DNA from: Gammaproteobacteria bacterium
GTDB taxonomy: Bacteria > Pseudomonadota > Gammaproteobacteria > HK1
DNA length: 64,000 bases
NCBI GenBank assembly: GCA_022826505.1
Contig: JAJDUQ010000227.1
Location: 1 to 64,000 of the forward strand
Direction: 5' to 3'
Positions 1 to 8,694 of this stretch are shown piece by piece. The notes under the pieces were generated by a model. It had not been told where the DNA came from and did no database searches. It worked only from the letters and a program-made list of their open reading frames with translations. The translations under genes and the position numbers were made by a program. Each line of letters starts with the position of its first letter. Position 1 is the stretch's first letter.

Positions 1-1
1 G

Positions 2-688
2 GTCCAGCTCGTCGCCGACCTCCTGAACGGGTTCGGCAAGGTGCTCGGCAACGCGTTCCTGATCTTCCTCACCGTCGTGTTCATCCTGTTCGAGACGTCG
101 AGCTTTCCGCGCAAGTTCCGGGCCGTGTCCGACGATCCCGACCACGCGCTCGATCGGTTCGCCGTTTTCCGGGAGAACGTGAAGCGCTATCTCGTCATCA
201 AGACCGTGGCGAGCCTCGGCACCGGGACCGCGATCGGCCTGTGGCTCGCCATTCTGGGCGTCGACTACCCCTTCCTGTGGGGCCTGCTCGCGTTTCTTCT
301 GAACTATGTCCCCAATATCGGTTCGATCATCGCCGCAGTACCGGCGGTCCTGTTCGCGGCGGTCCAGCTCGGACCGGGAGCCGCGCTGTGGTCGGCGGTG
401 GGGTATCTGGCGGTCAACATTCTGGCGGGGAGCGTCATCGAACCTCGATTCATGGGCCGAGGTCTCGGGCTGTCCACACTGGTCGTGTTCCTGTCACTCG
501 TGTTCTGGGGCTGGGTGCTCGGCCCGGTCGGCATGTTTCTCTCGGTGCCGCTCACGATGATGATCAAGATCGCGCTCGACGCGCGTCCGGGCACCCACTG
601 GATCGCGGTGCTGCTCGGTCCCGAGAGCGCCGCGGCCGACGAGCTGGCCGCGCGGACGTCGGAGTCGGACTCCGGGACCGGGGCTTGA
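2..688 (+). CDS. AI-2E/PerM-family membrane permease, C-terminal part (5' end outside window)
   Basis: The reading frame is open from the first base, so the N-terminus lies upstream of the window. What remains is about 228 residues, largely hydrophobic, with several membrane segments. It includes the glycine-rich ending of the AI-2E/PerM transporter family: NYVPNIGSIIAAVPAVL, then a VEPRFMGRGLGLS-like stretch (here IEPRFMGRGLGLS) and a final pair of helices. The last 30 residues are hydrophilic. Family members are proposed exporters or ion-coupled transporters of small molecules; the substrate cannot be read from sequence. It is followed by an unrelated dehydrogenase 208 bases downstream. Confidence 0.85.
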   Translation, partial: VQLVADLLNGFGKVLGNAFLIFLTVVFILFETSSFPRKFRAVSDDPDHALDRFAVFRENVKRYLVIKTVASLGTGTAIGLWLAILGVDYPFLWGLLAFLLNYVPNIGSIIAAVPAVLFAAVQLGPGAALWSAVGYLAVNILAGSVIEPRFMGRGLGLSTLVVFLSLVFWGWVLGPVGMFLSVPLTMMIKIALDARPGTHWIAVLLGPESAAADELAARTSESDSGTGA

Positions 689-896
689 TGGTCGAGAAGG
701 CGTTAGCGCATTCTGCTTGATGCCGTTCGCACGCACCCCTCGGCTGACACGAGCCTGCTCCATTCGCGCCATGAGCCTCACCCACGCATCGACGAAGCCC
801 GGAGATGCAGTCCGTCAATCGCTGGCAGCGTCGAGTCGAAGCAGCAATACTCCACATGCAATTCCGCCGGTGGCTCTGTCAGCCGAGAGAACGCCC

Positions 897-2087
897 ATGG
901 CCTTGTCCGTCGACCCGCACACCCTGACTGGCAACTGGAACTACCCCACTCCGATCCGCTTTGGTCCCGGGCGGATTCGCGAGCTCGCGCAGACGTGCCG
1001 CGAGTTCGGAATCGAACGTCCGCTCCTGGTCACCGATCCGGGCCTCGCGGCGATGCCGATGGTGACGGACGCGGCGCAATCGTGCCGCGACGCCGGCCTC
1101 GTCTGCGAGGTATTCGCCGACGTGCGTGCGAACCCGGTGGAGGCAAACGTGGCCGAAGGCGTCCGGGCTTGGCGCGACGGCGGTCATGATGGAGTGATCG
1201 GATTCGGGGGCGGCAGCGCCCTCGACGCCGCGAAGGCCGTGGCGCTGATGTCTGGACAGACGCGCCCGCTATGGGACTTCGAGGATCGGGAGGACTGGTG
1301 GACCCGGGCGGATTCCGACGGTATTGCTCCGGTGGTCGCGCTGCCGACCACCTCCGGAACCGGTTCGGAGGTCGGACGCGCGTCGGTGATCACCGACGTG
1401 CGCGACCACACCAAGAAGATCATCTTCCACCCCAAGATGCTGCCGGTGGCGGTCATCGCCGACCCGGAGCTCACCGTCGGTCTGCCGGCGCCGATCACCG
1501 CGGCGGTGGGGATGGACGCCCTGTCCCACAACCTCGAGGCCTTCTGCTCGCCGGTCTTCCATCCGCTGGCGCAGGGGATCGCACTCGAGGGGATCCGGCT
1601 GGTGAAGGAGTGGCTCCCGGCCGCCTGCGAGGACGGCACGGACCTCGCCGCCCGCGCCTGCATGCAGGTGGCCTCCACGATGGGTGCGACCGCGTTCCAG
1701 AAGGGACTGGGCGCGATGCACTCGATGAGCCATCCGTGCGGAGCCGTGTACGACACCCACCACGGACTCACCAACGCGGTGGTGATGCCCTACGTGCTCG
1801 AGTTCAACCGTCCATCCATCGAAGACAGGATGGCGGGACTTGCGCGTTATCTGGGGCTGGACGACGCGGGCTTCGAAGGGGTGGCGCGCTGGATTCTGGA
1901 TCTTCGGGACCGCATCGGCATCCCGCACACGCTCGCCGATATCGGCGTTCCTCCCGAGGCGGCATCCCGGCTGGCCCCCATGGCTCTCGTCGATCCGTCG
2001 TCGGCGACGAATCCGATTGAGCTGACGACGCCGGCCCTGAGGTCGCTGTTCGAGAACGCGCTCCAGGGGCGGCTCCGCAGCGACTGA
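897..2087 (+). CDS. Iron-containing alcohol dehydrogenase
   Basis: Predicted NAD(P)-dependent alcohol dehydrogenase of the iron-containing (type III) family, 396 residues, the normal length. The nucleotide-binding motif GGGSALDAAK is at 104-113. TTSGTGSEVGRASVITD follows at 151-167. Metal-binding acid and histidine residues lie in MDALSHNLEAF (206-216) and in the MHSMSHPCG and DTHHGLTNA motifs (about 274-294). I start at ATG 897, just after GAGAGAA, because the open frame further upstream (to 717) has no family-like sequence. An aldehyde dehydrogenase follows in the same direction after 263 bases, suggesting an alcohol-aldehyde-acid route, but the gap means they may be transcribed separately. 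The substrate is not predictable. Confidence 0.9.
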   Translation: MALSVDPHTLTGNWNYPTPIRFGPGRIRELAQTCREFGIERPLLVTDPGLAAMPMVTDAAQSCRDAGLVCEVFADVRANPVEANVAEGVRAWRDGGHDGVIGFGGGSALDAAKAVALMSGQTRPLWDFEDREDWWTRADSDGIAPVVALPTTSGTGSEVGRASVITDVRDHTKKIIFHPKMLPVAVIADPELTVGLPAPITAAVGMDALSHNLEAFCSPVFHPLAQGIALEGIRLVKEWLPAACEDGTDLAARACMQVASTMGATAFQKGLGAMHSMSHPCGAVYDTHHGLTNAVVMPYVLEFNRPSIEDRMAGLARYLGLDDAGFEGVARWILDLRDRIGIPHTLADIGVPPEAASRLAPMALVDPSSATNPIELTTPALRSLFENALQGRLRSD

Positions 2088-2182
2088 ATGCATCGCGCGC
2101 GATCCATGTGCGCGGCGCCCGCCCGGCGAGCGTCCGCGCCCCGGTTCCACGATTCTCCACCGAGCCGATTCGACCGCAACAG

Positions 2183-2212
2183 TTTATTCAACCCGTTGTT
2201 TCTTCGTACAAT
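2183..2212 (+). promoter_or_regulatory. Weak candidate sigma-70 promoter before the aldehyde dehydrogenase
   Basis: An AT-richer pocket in the intergenic region. TACAAT at 2207-2212 is a good -10 hexamer (5 of 6), but the -35 element 17-18 bases upstream (TTTATT or TTATTC, 2183-2189) is poor. It lies about 140 bases before the dehydrogenase start. Confidence 0.25.
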
Positions 2213-2350
2213 CCAGTCTCGTCCGGACTTGGCCGGGCGGCGAAGCAGCCGAATCGTCCCCCCAGCGACCGGAGCATTGCTCGGAGGCCTCCTTCGACAC
2301 ACCTGCCGCTGAACCTGGAATCCACCCACCCCGACAGGAGAACGCCCGTC

Positions 2351-3856
2351 ATGGCAAGCACGATGCCCGTACCGGAAACCCTCGAGAAGCTGGACATGTA
2401 CATCGACGGCGAGTTCGTCGAGCCGGCGTCGGGCGAGTATTTCGAGAGCTTCGATCCGTACACCGCCAAACCCTGGGCTCTGGTGGCACGCGGCAACGCC
2501 GAGGACGCCGACCGCGCCGTCCAGGCCGCGCACCGGGCGTTTCAGTCCCCGGAATGGCGAGGGCTGCATCCGTCGCAGCGTGGTGCGCTCATGCGCCGTC
2601 TGGCGGATCTCGTGTCGGAGAATGCGCAGCGGCTCGGCGAACTCGAGGTACGCGACAATGGCAAGCTGCTCAGCGAGATGGCGGGGCAGCTTCGCTACGT
2701 TCCGAGTATCTATCACTACTACGCGGGGCTCGCGGACAAGATCGAGGGCTCCGTCATCCACGCCGACAAGCCGGCCTTCACCTTCACACGGCACGAGCCG
2801 CTCGGGGTCTGCGTGGGGATCATTCCGTGGAATTCGCCACTGATGCTCACGGCGTGGAAGCTCGGTCCGGCGCTGGCGGCCGGCAACACGGTGGTGCTCA
2901 AGCCGTCGGAGTACACCTCGGCCTCCGCGCTCGAGTTCGTGAAGCTCGTCGAGCAGGCGGGGTTGCCGAACGGGGTCGTGAACGTGGTGACCGGGTTCGG
3001 CGCGGAAGCGGGGCAGCCGCTGGTCGAGCATCCTCTGGTCCGGAAGATTGCGTTCACGGGCTCCGACCGCACCGGAGCGCACCTGTACTCGACCGCGGCC
3101 CGGGACATCAAGCGGGTGAGCTTGGAACTCGGGGGAAAGTCGCCCAACATCGTGTTCGAGGATGCGAACCTGGACAACGCGGTCAAGGGAGCGGTGGCCG
3201 GGATCTTCGCCGCCACCGGCCAGACGTGCATCGCCGGTTCCCGCCTGCTCGTCCAGCGTTCGATCCACGATGAGTTCGTCGATCGCCTGGTGGCGTTCGC
3301 GAAGACCGCGAAGATGGGCAATCCCATGCTGCTCGATACCCAGGTGGGACCGGTCACGAACCTGCCGCAGTTCGAGAAGGTGCTCGGCTACATCGACGTG
3401 GCCAAGGGCGAGGGCGTCGAGACGGTGCTCGGCGGCGGCCGCGCGGAGCGCCCGGAGTGCGGCGACGGGTGGTTCGTGGAACCCACCATCTTCACCGGGG
3501 TTCGAAACGACATGCGGATTGCGCAGGAAGAGGTATTCGGTCCGGTTCTGTCCATCATTCCGTTCGAGGACGACGACGAAGCGGTGGCGATCGGCAACGA
3601 CGTCGTGTTCGGTCTTGCGGCCGGGGTGTGGACGGAGAACATGCGCCGAGCCATCACGATGTCGGAACGGCTCCAGGCCGGCACCGTCTGGGTCAACATG
3701 TACCGGGCGGTCAGCTACACGATGCCTTTCGGCGGCTACAAGCGCAGCGGCCTCGGCCGTGAGCTCGGGCAGCAGGCGGTCCTCGAATACATGCAGACCA
3801 AGAGCGTCTGGATCTCGACCGCGCAAGAGATGGCGAACCCCTTCGTCATCGGCTGA
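2351..3856 (+). CDS. Aldehyde dehydrogenase (NAD(P)+)
   Basis: Soluble aldehyde dehydrogenase of the ALDH superfamily, 501 residues, full length. It oxidises an aldehyde to the acid with NAD(P). The oxyanion Asn is in PWNSPL (N161), cofactor contacts in KPSEYTS (about 184-190) and FTGS (235-238), the catalytic Glu is in ELGGKSPNIVF (E259), and the nucleophilic Cys is in GQTCIAGSR (C293). The C-terminal PFGGYKRSGLGRE signature is present. ATG 2351 has a convincing ribosome site (AGGAGA, 2336-2341); the frame upstream is not family-like. It follows an iron alcohol dehydrogenase on the same strand, suggesting linked aldehyde metabolism. Substrate unknown. Confidence 0.93.
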   Translation: MASTMPVPETLEKLDMYIDGEFVEPASGEYFESFDPYTAKPWALVARGNAEDADRAVQAAHRAFQSPEWRGLHPSQRGALMRRLADLVSENAQRLGELEVRDNGKLLSEMAGQLRYVPSIYHYYAGLADKIEGSVIHADKPAFTFTRHEPLGVCVGIIPWNSPLMLTAWKLGPALAAGNTVVLKPSEYTSASALEFVKLVEQAGLPNGVVNVVTGFGAEAGQPLVEHPLVRKIAFTGSDRTGAHLYSTAARDIKRVSLELGGKSPNIVFEDANLDNAVKGAVAGIFAATGQTCIAGSRLLVQRSIHDEFVDRLVAFAKTAKMGNPMLLDTQVGPVTNLPQFEKVLGYIDVAKGEGVETVLGGGRAERPECGDGWFVEPTIFTGVRNDMRIAQEEVFGPVLSIIPFEDDDEAVAIGNDVVFGLAAGVWTENMRRAITMSERLQAGTVWVNMYRAVSYTMPFGGYKRSGLGRELGQQAVLEYMQTKSVWISTAQEMANPFVIG

Positions 3857-3896
3857 TCGGAGGGAACCGACGCCGCATCTGCCTCGGACGCGAAAC

Positions 3897-4661
3897 ATGA
3901 CCACGCGCCGCGCTCTCATCGTCGAAGACAACCGCGAAATCGCGGCGCTGGTCAAGCTGCACCTGCGCGACGTCCAGTGCGAGGCAGACATCGCCGCCGA
4001 CGGGAAACGCGGCCTGGAACTTGCTTCAGGCCACCGCTACGACCTTGTGGTGCTCGATCTCATGCTCCCGGGGATGGACGGCCTCGCGGTGTGCCGGGAA
4101 ATTCGAACGCTACCGGGCTACGTCCCCATTCTGATGCTGACTGCGAAGTCGACCGAACTCGATCGGGTACTCGGACTCGAAATGGGTGCGGACGACTACC
4201 TCGTCAAGCCGTTCAGTGTGCGTGAGCTCCAGGCCCGGGTCAGGGCGCTCTTCCGCCGTGTGGAAGCACTCTCCTCCACCGCCGGGACGACCAGCGCGGA
4301 CGAGACGCTCGAGCGTGGCGCGCTCCGAATCGAGACCGGCAAGCGACGCGTCAGCATCGGCGGCGACGAGGTCGTCCTCACGGCTCGGGAATTCGATCTG
4401 CTGTTGCACTTCGCCCGCCACCCGGGTCAGGTGTTCAACCGTGCACGGTTGCTCGACCAGGTCTGGGGCTACAACCACGAAGGGTACGAACACACGGTGA
4501 ACTCGCACATCAACCGCTTGCGGGCGAAGATCGAGCGCGACCCGTCGGCCCCGGAGTACATCCTTACGGTGTGGGGCGTAGGCTACAAGTTCTCCGACCG
4601 GCTCGATACCGGGGACGGCTCCGCAGCCGTCGTCGGCGGGCTCACCGCGAAAGGCCCCTGA
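3897..4661 (+). CDS. OmpR/PhoB-family response regulator
   Basis: DNA-binding response regulator, 254 residues. The receiver domain spans about 5-120, with the acidic pair E10/D11 (VEDN), phospho-acceptor D54 in DLVVLDLMLPGMDG, and the switch Lys in DYLVKPFS. The winged-helix domain spans about 145-240, with the usual LTAREFDLLLHFARHPGQVF and RLLDQVWGY motifs. ATG 3897 is the first start that preserves a complete receiver domain; the open frame reaches much further upstream but there only shadows the dehydrogenase. The sensor kinase begins 22 bases downstream, so the two form an operon. The signal is unknown. Confidence 0.95.
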   Translation: MTTRRALIVEDNREIAALVKLHLRDVQCEADIAADGKRGLELASGHRYDLVVLDLMLPGMDGLAVCREIRTLPGYVPILMLTAKSTELDRVLGLEMGADDYLVKPFSVRELQARVRALFRRVEALSSTAGTTSADETLERGALRIETGKRRVSIGGDEVVLTAREFDLLLHFARHPGQVFNRARLLDQVWGYNHEGYEHTVNSHINRLRAKIERDPSAPEYILTVWGVGYKFSDRLDTGDGSAAVVGGLTAKGP

Positions 4662-4683
4662 GACGAAATCGAACGCACCGGCC

Positions 4684-6183
4684 ATGATTCGTACCCTCTA
4701 CGGCAAGCTCTCGGTCGCGTTGGTCGCGATTGTGCTTGCGATCGCGACCCTCTACGCGGTCCTGACGCTGTTCGCGACGCGGCACCATCTGCAAGTGACC
4801 GAGCAGCGGCTCAATCGCAATCTTGCCCGCGATCTCGTTGCCGATCGCAATCTTGTCGAGGCGGGACGCATCAACGACTCCGCCCTGAAGGAGATGTTTC
4901 ACGATTACATGACAATCAACCCGAGCATTGAGATTTATCTTGTTGATCTACAGGGAAGCATCTTGTCCTTTTCGGCAGATCCCGGGGCGGTCAAGCGAAA
5001 GCGGGTATCGCTGGAACCGGTGCACGCGTTTCTCGCCGGCGACGATGCTTATCCGCTGCTCGGCGACGACCCGCGCAGCCATGACGGACAGAAGGCCTTC
5101 TCCGTGACCGCGGTACCGAGCGATGAGGATCCGGAAGGCTACCTCTACGTGGTGCTCCTGGGAGAGCGGGTGGATACGATCGCGACGCTTCTGCACACGA
5201 GCTTCATCGCACGGTACAGCGGCCTCGCCCTGATCGTGAGCGTCGTGGTGGGATCGCTGGCCGGACTTGTCGTTCTGCGCGCAATCACGCGCAGGCTGCG
5301 CCGCCTTACCAACCACATCGATCGATTCCGCGCCGGTGGGTTTCGTACGTTCGAACCGTTCGAAGCCCCAGCCGCGGACCGGGGCGACGGTGATGAAATT
5401 GCCCAGCTCGGTCGCGCGTACGACGAGATGGCGGCACGAATCGGCGAGCAGATCGATGCGCTGGAGAAAACCGATTCGTTGCGGAGGGAAATGGTGGCTC
5501 ACGTCTCCCACGACCTTCGCACTCCCCTCGCGACGCTGCACGGCTACATCGAGACGCTGAAACTCAAGGATGCCAATCTCGAGCCGGCCGAGCGCGAGCG
5601 CTACCTGGACGTGGCGCTCGACCAGAGCGAGCGACTGCGTCGTCTCGTGGGAGACCTGTTCGATCTCGCCAAGCTCGATGCCCACGAGCAGACGCCCGCA
5701 TGCGAGGCGGTGTCTCTGGGCGAACTCGTCAGCGACATCGCGCAAAAGTTTCAATTGGAGGCGCAACGTCGAGGCACGACCATCGAGATCGACGCGGGCG
5801 AAGGTCTGCCCATGGTCAACGCCGACATCGCACTGATCGAGCGGGTTCTCGAGAATCTGATCGACAACGCGCTCTCGCATTCGCCCGATGGTGGTTCGAT
5901 TCGCATTCCCATTGCCTCCAGCGGACACTCGGTGCGGGTGACGGTCTCGGACAGCGGACCGGGCATCGCACCCGAACACCTCCCTCGTGTCTTCGATCGT
6001 TTCTTCCAGGCCGACAACGCGCATCGGGGCAACGCCCACGCCGGCCTCGGCCTGGCGATCGCGAAACGAATCGTGGAGCTGCACGGAGCCCGACTCGAGG
6101 TGGAGAGCACCTTGGGTCGCGGCACCGCATTCAGCTTTCGACTTTCCGCGCGCGTCCCCGCCACACCGGCGTCGGCCGCATGA
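4684..6183 (+). CDS. Membrane sensor histidine kinase (partner of the adjacent regulator)
   Basis: Sensor kinase of 499 residues. A first membrane helix lies at about 11-31, a periplasmic sensor region at 32-178, a second helix at about 179-200, then a HAMP domain. The H-box is VAHVSHDLRTPLATLHGY with phospho-accepting H276. The catalytic domain has the N-box (ENLIDNALSHSP), DSGPGI, FDRFFQ and GLGLAI motifs. The extracellular part resembles no sensor domain I can name. The gene lies 22 bases after the response regulator, and its TGA overlaps the ATG of a peptide-deformylase-like gene, so three genes are probably co-translated. Confidence 0.95.
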   Translation: MIRTLYGKLSVALVAIVLAIATLYAVLTLFATRHHLQVTEQRLNRNLARDLVADRNLVEAGRINDSALKEMFHDYMTINPSIEIYLVDLQGSILSFSADPGAVKRKRVSLEPVHAFLAGDDAYPLLGDDPRSHDGQKAFSVTAVPSDEDPEGYLYVVLLGERVDTIATLLHTSFIARYSGLALIVSVVVGSLAGLVVLRAITRRLRRLTNHIDRFRAGGFRTFEPFEAPAADRGDGDEIAQLGRAYDEMAARIGEQIDALEKTDSLRREMVAHVSHDLRTPLATLHGYIETLKLKDANLEPAERERYLDVALDQSERLRRLVGDLFDLAKLDAHEQTPACEAVSLGELVSDIAQKFQLEAQRRGTTIEIDAGEGLPMVNADIALIERVLENLIDNALSHSPDGGSIRIPIASSGHSVRVTVSDSGPGIAPEHLPRVFDRFFQADNAHRGNAHAGLGLAIAKRIVELHGARLEVESTLGRGTAFSFRLSARVPATPASAA

Positions 6184-6758
6184 TGAATGACGACGAACCG
6201 GTGACTGCCGGCGAGTCGATTTCGAAGGCCCCGGCTACCGTGCTGCTCGTCGGCGACCCGCGGCTGCGTCGAGTTGCGACGCCTGCCTCCCTCGACGAGC
6301 CGGGTCTGAAGGACGATGTCACCCGACTTCACGCGACGCTGGCCCGGTTCAGGGCAGTGCATGGGTTCGGCCGTGCAATCGCCGCTGCGCAGATTGGGGT
6401 CGCCCGGCGATTCCTCGCGCTCAATCTCGGAGAGGGGCCGTTCACGATGTTCAACCCCGAGATCGTCTGGACGTCCGGGGAGAAATTCACTCTGTGGGAC
6501 GACTGCATGAGCTTCCCCTTCCTGCTGGTGCGGGTCGCTCGAAACGCCTCGATCTCCGTGGATTTCGAGGACGAATTCGGTCGCAGGCAATGCTGGGAGC
6601 GCCTGGATCGCGCCACGTCGGAACTGCTCCAGCACGAGATCGACCACCTCGACGGTATTCTCGCAATCGACCGCGCCCTCGACCGCGATTCAATCGTCAG
6701 CCGGGAGATCTTCGAATCGATGCCGGAGCACTTTGCCCGACTCGTGGACTTCCCTTGA
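6180..6758 (+). CDS. Peptide deformylase-like metalloprotein
   Basis: A 192-residue protein of the polypeptide deformylase fold. All three deformylase motifs can be recognised but altered: GFGRAIAAAQIG at 62-73 for GxGxAAxQ, DDCMSFP at 107-113 for EGCLSxP, and QHEIDHLDG at 151-159 for the HExxH motif. Predicted metal ligands C109, H152 and H156 and the general base E153 are intact, so an active hydrolase is plausible. The change of EG to DD before the Cys, and the extra residues in motif 1, set it apart from housekeeping Def. The ATG at 6180 overlaps the kinase stop codon (ATGA); ATG 6183 is an alternative. No fmt or classical def gene is nearby. It may deformylate a special substrate or be a Def paralogue. 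Confidence 0.8.
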   Translation: MMNDDEPVTAGESISKAPATVLLVGDPRLRRVATPASLDEPGLKDDVTRLHATLARFRAVHGFGRAIAAAQIGVARRFLALNLGEGPFTMFNPEIVWTSGEKFTLWDDCMSFPFLLVRVARNASISVDFEDEFGRRQCWERLDRATSELLQHEIDHLDGILAIDRALDRDSIVSREIFESMPEHFARLVDFP

Positions 6759-6817
6759 CCCGGGGACGACAGGCGCGGAATTCAGATGTCGAAGCACGGC
6801 GGGTATTTCGCTGACTG

Positions 6818-6837
6818 GGCTTGTGGCGCATGATTCG
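6818..6837 (+). repeat. 20-base element GGCTTGTGGCGCATGATTCG, copy 1
   Basis: Nearly identical (19 of 20 bases) to 17603-17622 upstream of mfd. An 11-base core, GCTTGTGGCGC, recurs at 52761-52771 upstream of rne. This copy lies about 45 bases before the threonine aldolase start. All three are on the + strand in front of + strand genes. The role is unknown. Confidence 0.5.
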
Positions 6838-6880
6838 AATTCCGGAATCACCCCCTGCCGACAACCCGATGGAGGTCCCC

Positions 6881-7897
6881 GTGCAACTCGTCGATCTGAG
6901 AAGCGACACCGTCACCCGTCCCACACCCGCCATGCGTACCGCGATGGCGGAAGCAGATGTCGGCGATGACGTGTTCGGCGAGGACCCGACCGTCAACCGG
7001 CTGGAGGCGATGGCCGCGGAGCGGTTCGGCCACGAGGCGGCGCTCCTGGTCTCCAGCGGCACGCAGGGGAACCTGCTCGCGCTGCTTACCCACTGCGGCC
7101 GCGGCGACGAGTACATCTGCGGGCAGCAGGCCCACAACTACCGCACCGAGGGCGGCGGCGCGGCAGTCCTCGGCGGCATCCAGCCCCAGCCAATCAAGGT
7201 CGAGGCGGACGGCACCCTGGAGCTCGCTCAGGTGGAAGCCGACATCAAGCCGCACGACTTCCATTACGCCCGAACTCGCCTGCTGAGCCTGGAGAACACC
7301 ATCTCCGGCAAGGTGCTGCCACTCGATTACATGCGCGCCGCGCGCGACCTGTGCGACCGACACGGGCTCGCGCTGCACCTCGACGGCGCGCGGGTGTGCA
7401 ATGCGGCGGTGGCGCTGGGCGTCGAGCCGGCGGAGATCGCGTCGCTCTTCGACAGCGTCTCGATCTGCCTCTCCAAGGGACTCGGCTGCCCGGCCGGCAC
7501 GCTGCTGGTCGGCTCGCGCGACTTCGTCGCCGAGGCACGGCGCTGGCGCAAGGTGGTGGGTGGCGGCATGCGTCAGGTCGGATTCATTGCGGCGGCGGGG
7601 ATCCACGCTCTCGACCACCACATCGATCGGATGGAGACCGATCACGCCAACGCCCGTCGGCTCGCCGACGGCCTCGCTCGCATCGAAGGGATCGACGTCG
7701 ACCACAATTCAGTGCAGACCAATATGGTCTTCGTGAACGTGGCGCCGGACCAGGTCGAGGACTTCGCGGCGCAGTGCGAACGGCATCGGGTGCTCGTTCG
7801 GACTCGGAATCCGAATCGCCTGGTGACTCACCTCGACATCGACGCCGACGGCATCGATCACGCGATCGAAGTGATGTCGAGTTATTTCGACGCCTGA
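6881..7897 (+). CDS. ltaE: Low-specificity L-threonine aldolase
   Basis: PLP-dependent aldolase splitting L-threonine or allo-threonine to glycine and acetaldehyde; 338 residues, matching the family. The N-terminus VDLRSDTVTRPTPAMR is the family hallmark, LHLDGARVCNAA holds the PLP-contacting Asp, and SICLSKGLGCPAGT holds the Schiff-base Lys (K199). I choose GTG 6881: GGAGG sits at 6871-6875, five bases before it, and the protein then begins as relatives do. The ATGs at 6821 and 6869 would add unconserved residues. A HAD hydrolase begins 31 bases downstream. Acetaldehyde could feed the upstream dehydrogenases, though that link is only inference. Confidence 0.93.
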   Translation: MQLVDLRSDTVTRPTPAMRTAMAEADVGDDVFGEDPTVNRLEAMAAERFGHEAALLVSSGTQGNLLALLTHCGRGDEYICGQQAHNYRTEGGGAAVLGGIQPQPIKVEADGTLELAQVEADIKPHDFHYARTRLLSLENTISGKVLPLDYMRAARDLCDRHGLALHLDGARVCNAAVALGVEPAEIASLFDSVSICLSKGLGCPAGTLLVGSRDFVAEARRWRKVVGGGMRQVGFIAAAGIHALDHHIDRMETDHANARRLADGLARIEGIDVDHNSVQTNMVFVNVAPDQVEDFAAQCERHRVLVRTRNPNRLVTHLDIDADGIDHAIEVMSSYFDA

Positions 7898-7928
7898 GCC
7901 CGCGCTCGATTTCCAGCGGGAAATTCAC

Positions 7929-8687
7929 ATGATTCGAGCAATCACCCTGGATCTTTGGGATACGGTCATCCACGACGATACGGACGAGCCGAAGCGCGCC
8001 GCGGCCGGCCTGCTCCCGAAACCCGCGGCCCGACGCGCACTCATGCGTGAAGCGCTGGCGGCGCAATGTGGCGTCCCGGCCGAGATCGCCGACGCTGCCT
8101 ACGACGTCACCGATGCTGCGTTCAACAAGGTCTGGCACGATCAGCACGTCACATGGACGGTCGAGGAACGGCTCTCGGTGCTGCTCGGCGGTCTCGAACG
8201 GGAGTTGCCCGAGACGGTTCTGGCGGACGTGGTTGCGGGCATCGAACGCATGGAGCTCGAGTTCATGCCGGACCCGGTCCCCGGAATCGGCGATGCGCTC
8301 GAGGCCCTTGCCGACCGGTACCCGCTCGGCGTCGTCTCCGACGCCATCCATGCTCCGGGCCGACACCTGCGCAAGTGGCTCGAACGCCACGACCTGTTGC
8401 ACCACTTTCGCGTTTGCGCATTCTCCGACGAGGTCGGCCGCGCGAAGCCACATCCCGACATCTTCCATCACGCCGCGGCCGGACTGGGCGTCGAAGTGAG
8501 CGAGCTGCTCCACGTCGGGGACCGGGAGCACAATGACGTACGTGGACCGCACGCGCTGGGCATGAAGGCGATTCTGTTCACCGCAACCCGAGCCAGGGAC
8601 CGGGTGGGCACCACCGCCGATGCGGTCTGCGAGCGGGCCGCGGACCTGCCGGCCGCGGTCGAGCGGCTCACCGGGGGCGGCCGGTAG
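7929..8687 (+). CDS. HAD-superfamily hydrolase
   Basis: A 252-residue HAD hydrolase, probably a small-molecule phosphatase or dehalogenase-like enzyme. Motif I is TLDLWDT with nucleophile D8. Motif II is around VVSDAIH, motif III is the Lys in AKPHPDIF, and motif IV is HVGDREHNDVRG. A helical cap lies between motifs I and II, as in type C1 HADs. The residue after the nucleophile pair is Trp (DxW rather than DxD), which occurs in several HAD subfamilies. It sits between threonine aldolase and a glutamine amidotransferase, 7 bases before the latter. Substrate unknown. Confidence 0.88.
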   Translation: MIRAITLDLWDTVIHDDTDEPKRAAAGLLPKPAARRALMREALAAQCGVPAEIADAAYDVTDAAFNKVWHDQHVTWTVEERLSVLLGGLERELPETVLADVVAGIERMELEFMPDPVPGIGDALEALADRYPLGVVSDAIHAPGRHLRKWLERHDLLHHFRVCAFSDEVGRAKPHPDIFHHAAAGLGVEVSELLHVGDREHNDVRGPHALGMKAILFTATRARDRVGTTADAVCERAADLPAAVERLTGGGR

Positions 8688-8694
8688 GGGCCCG

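Noticed and set aside
1847..3991. 714-codon open frame on the minus strand opposite the alcohol and aldehyde dehydrogenases
   Set aside because: It is a high-GC shadow of two well-supported + strand genes, rich in Arg, Gly and Pro, with no family features.
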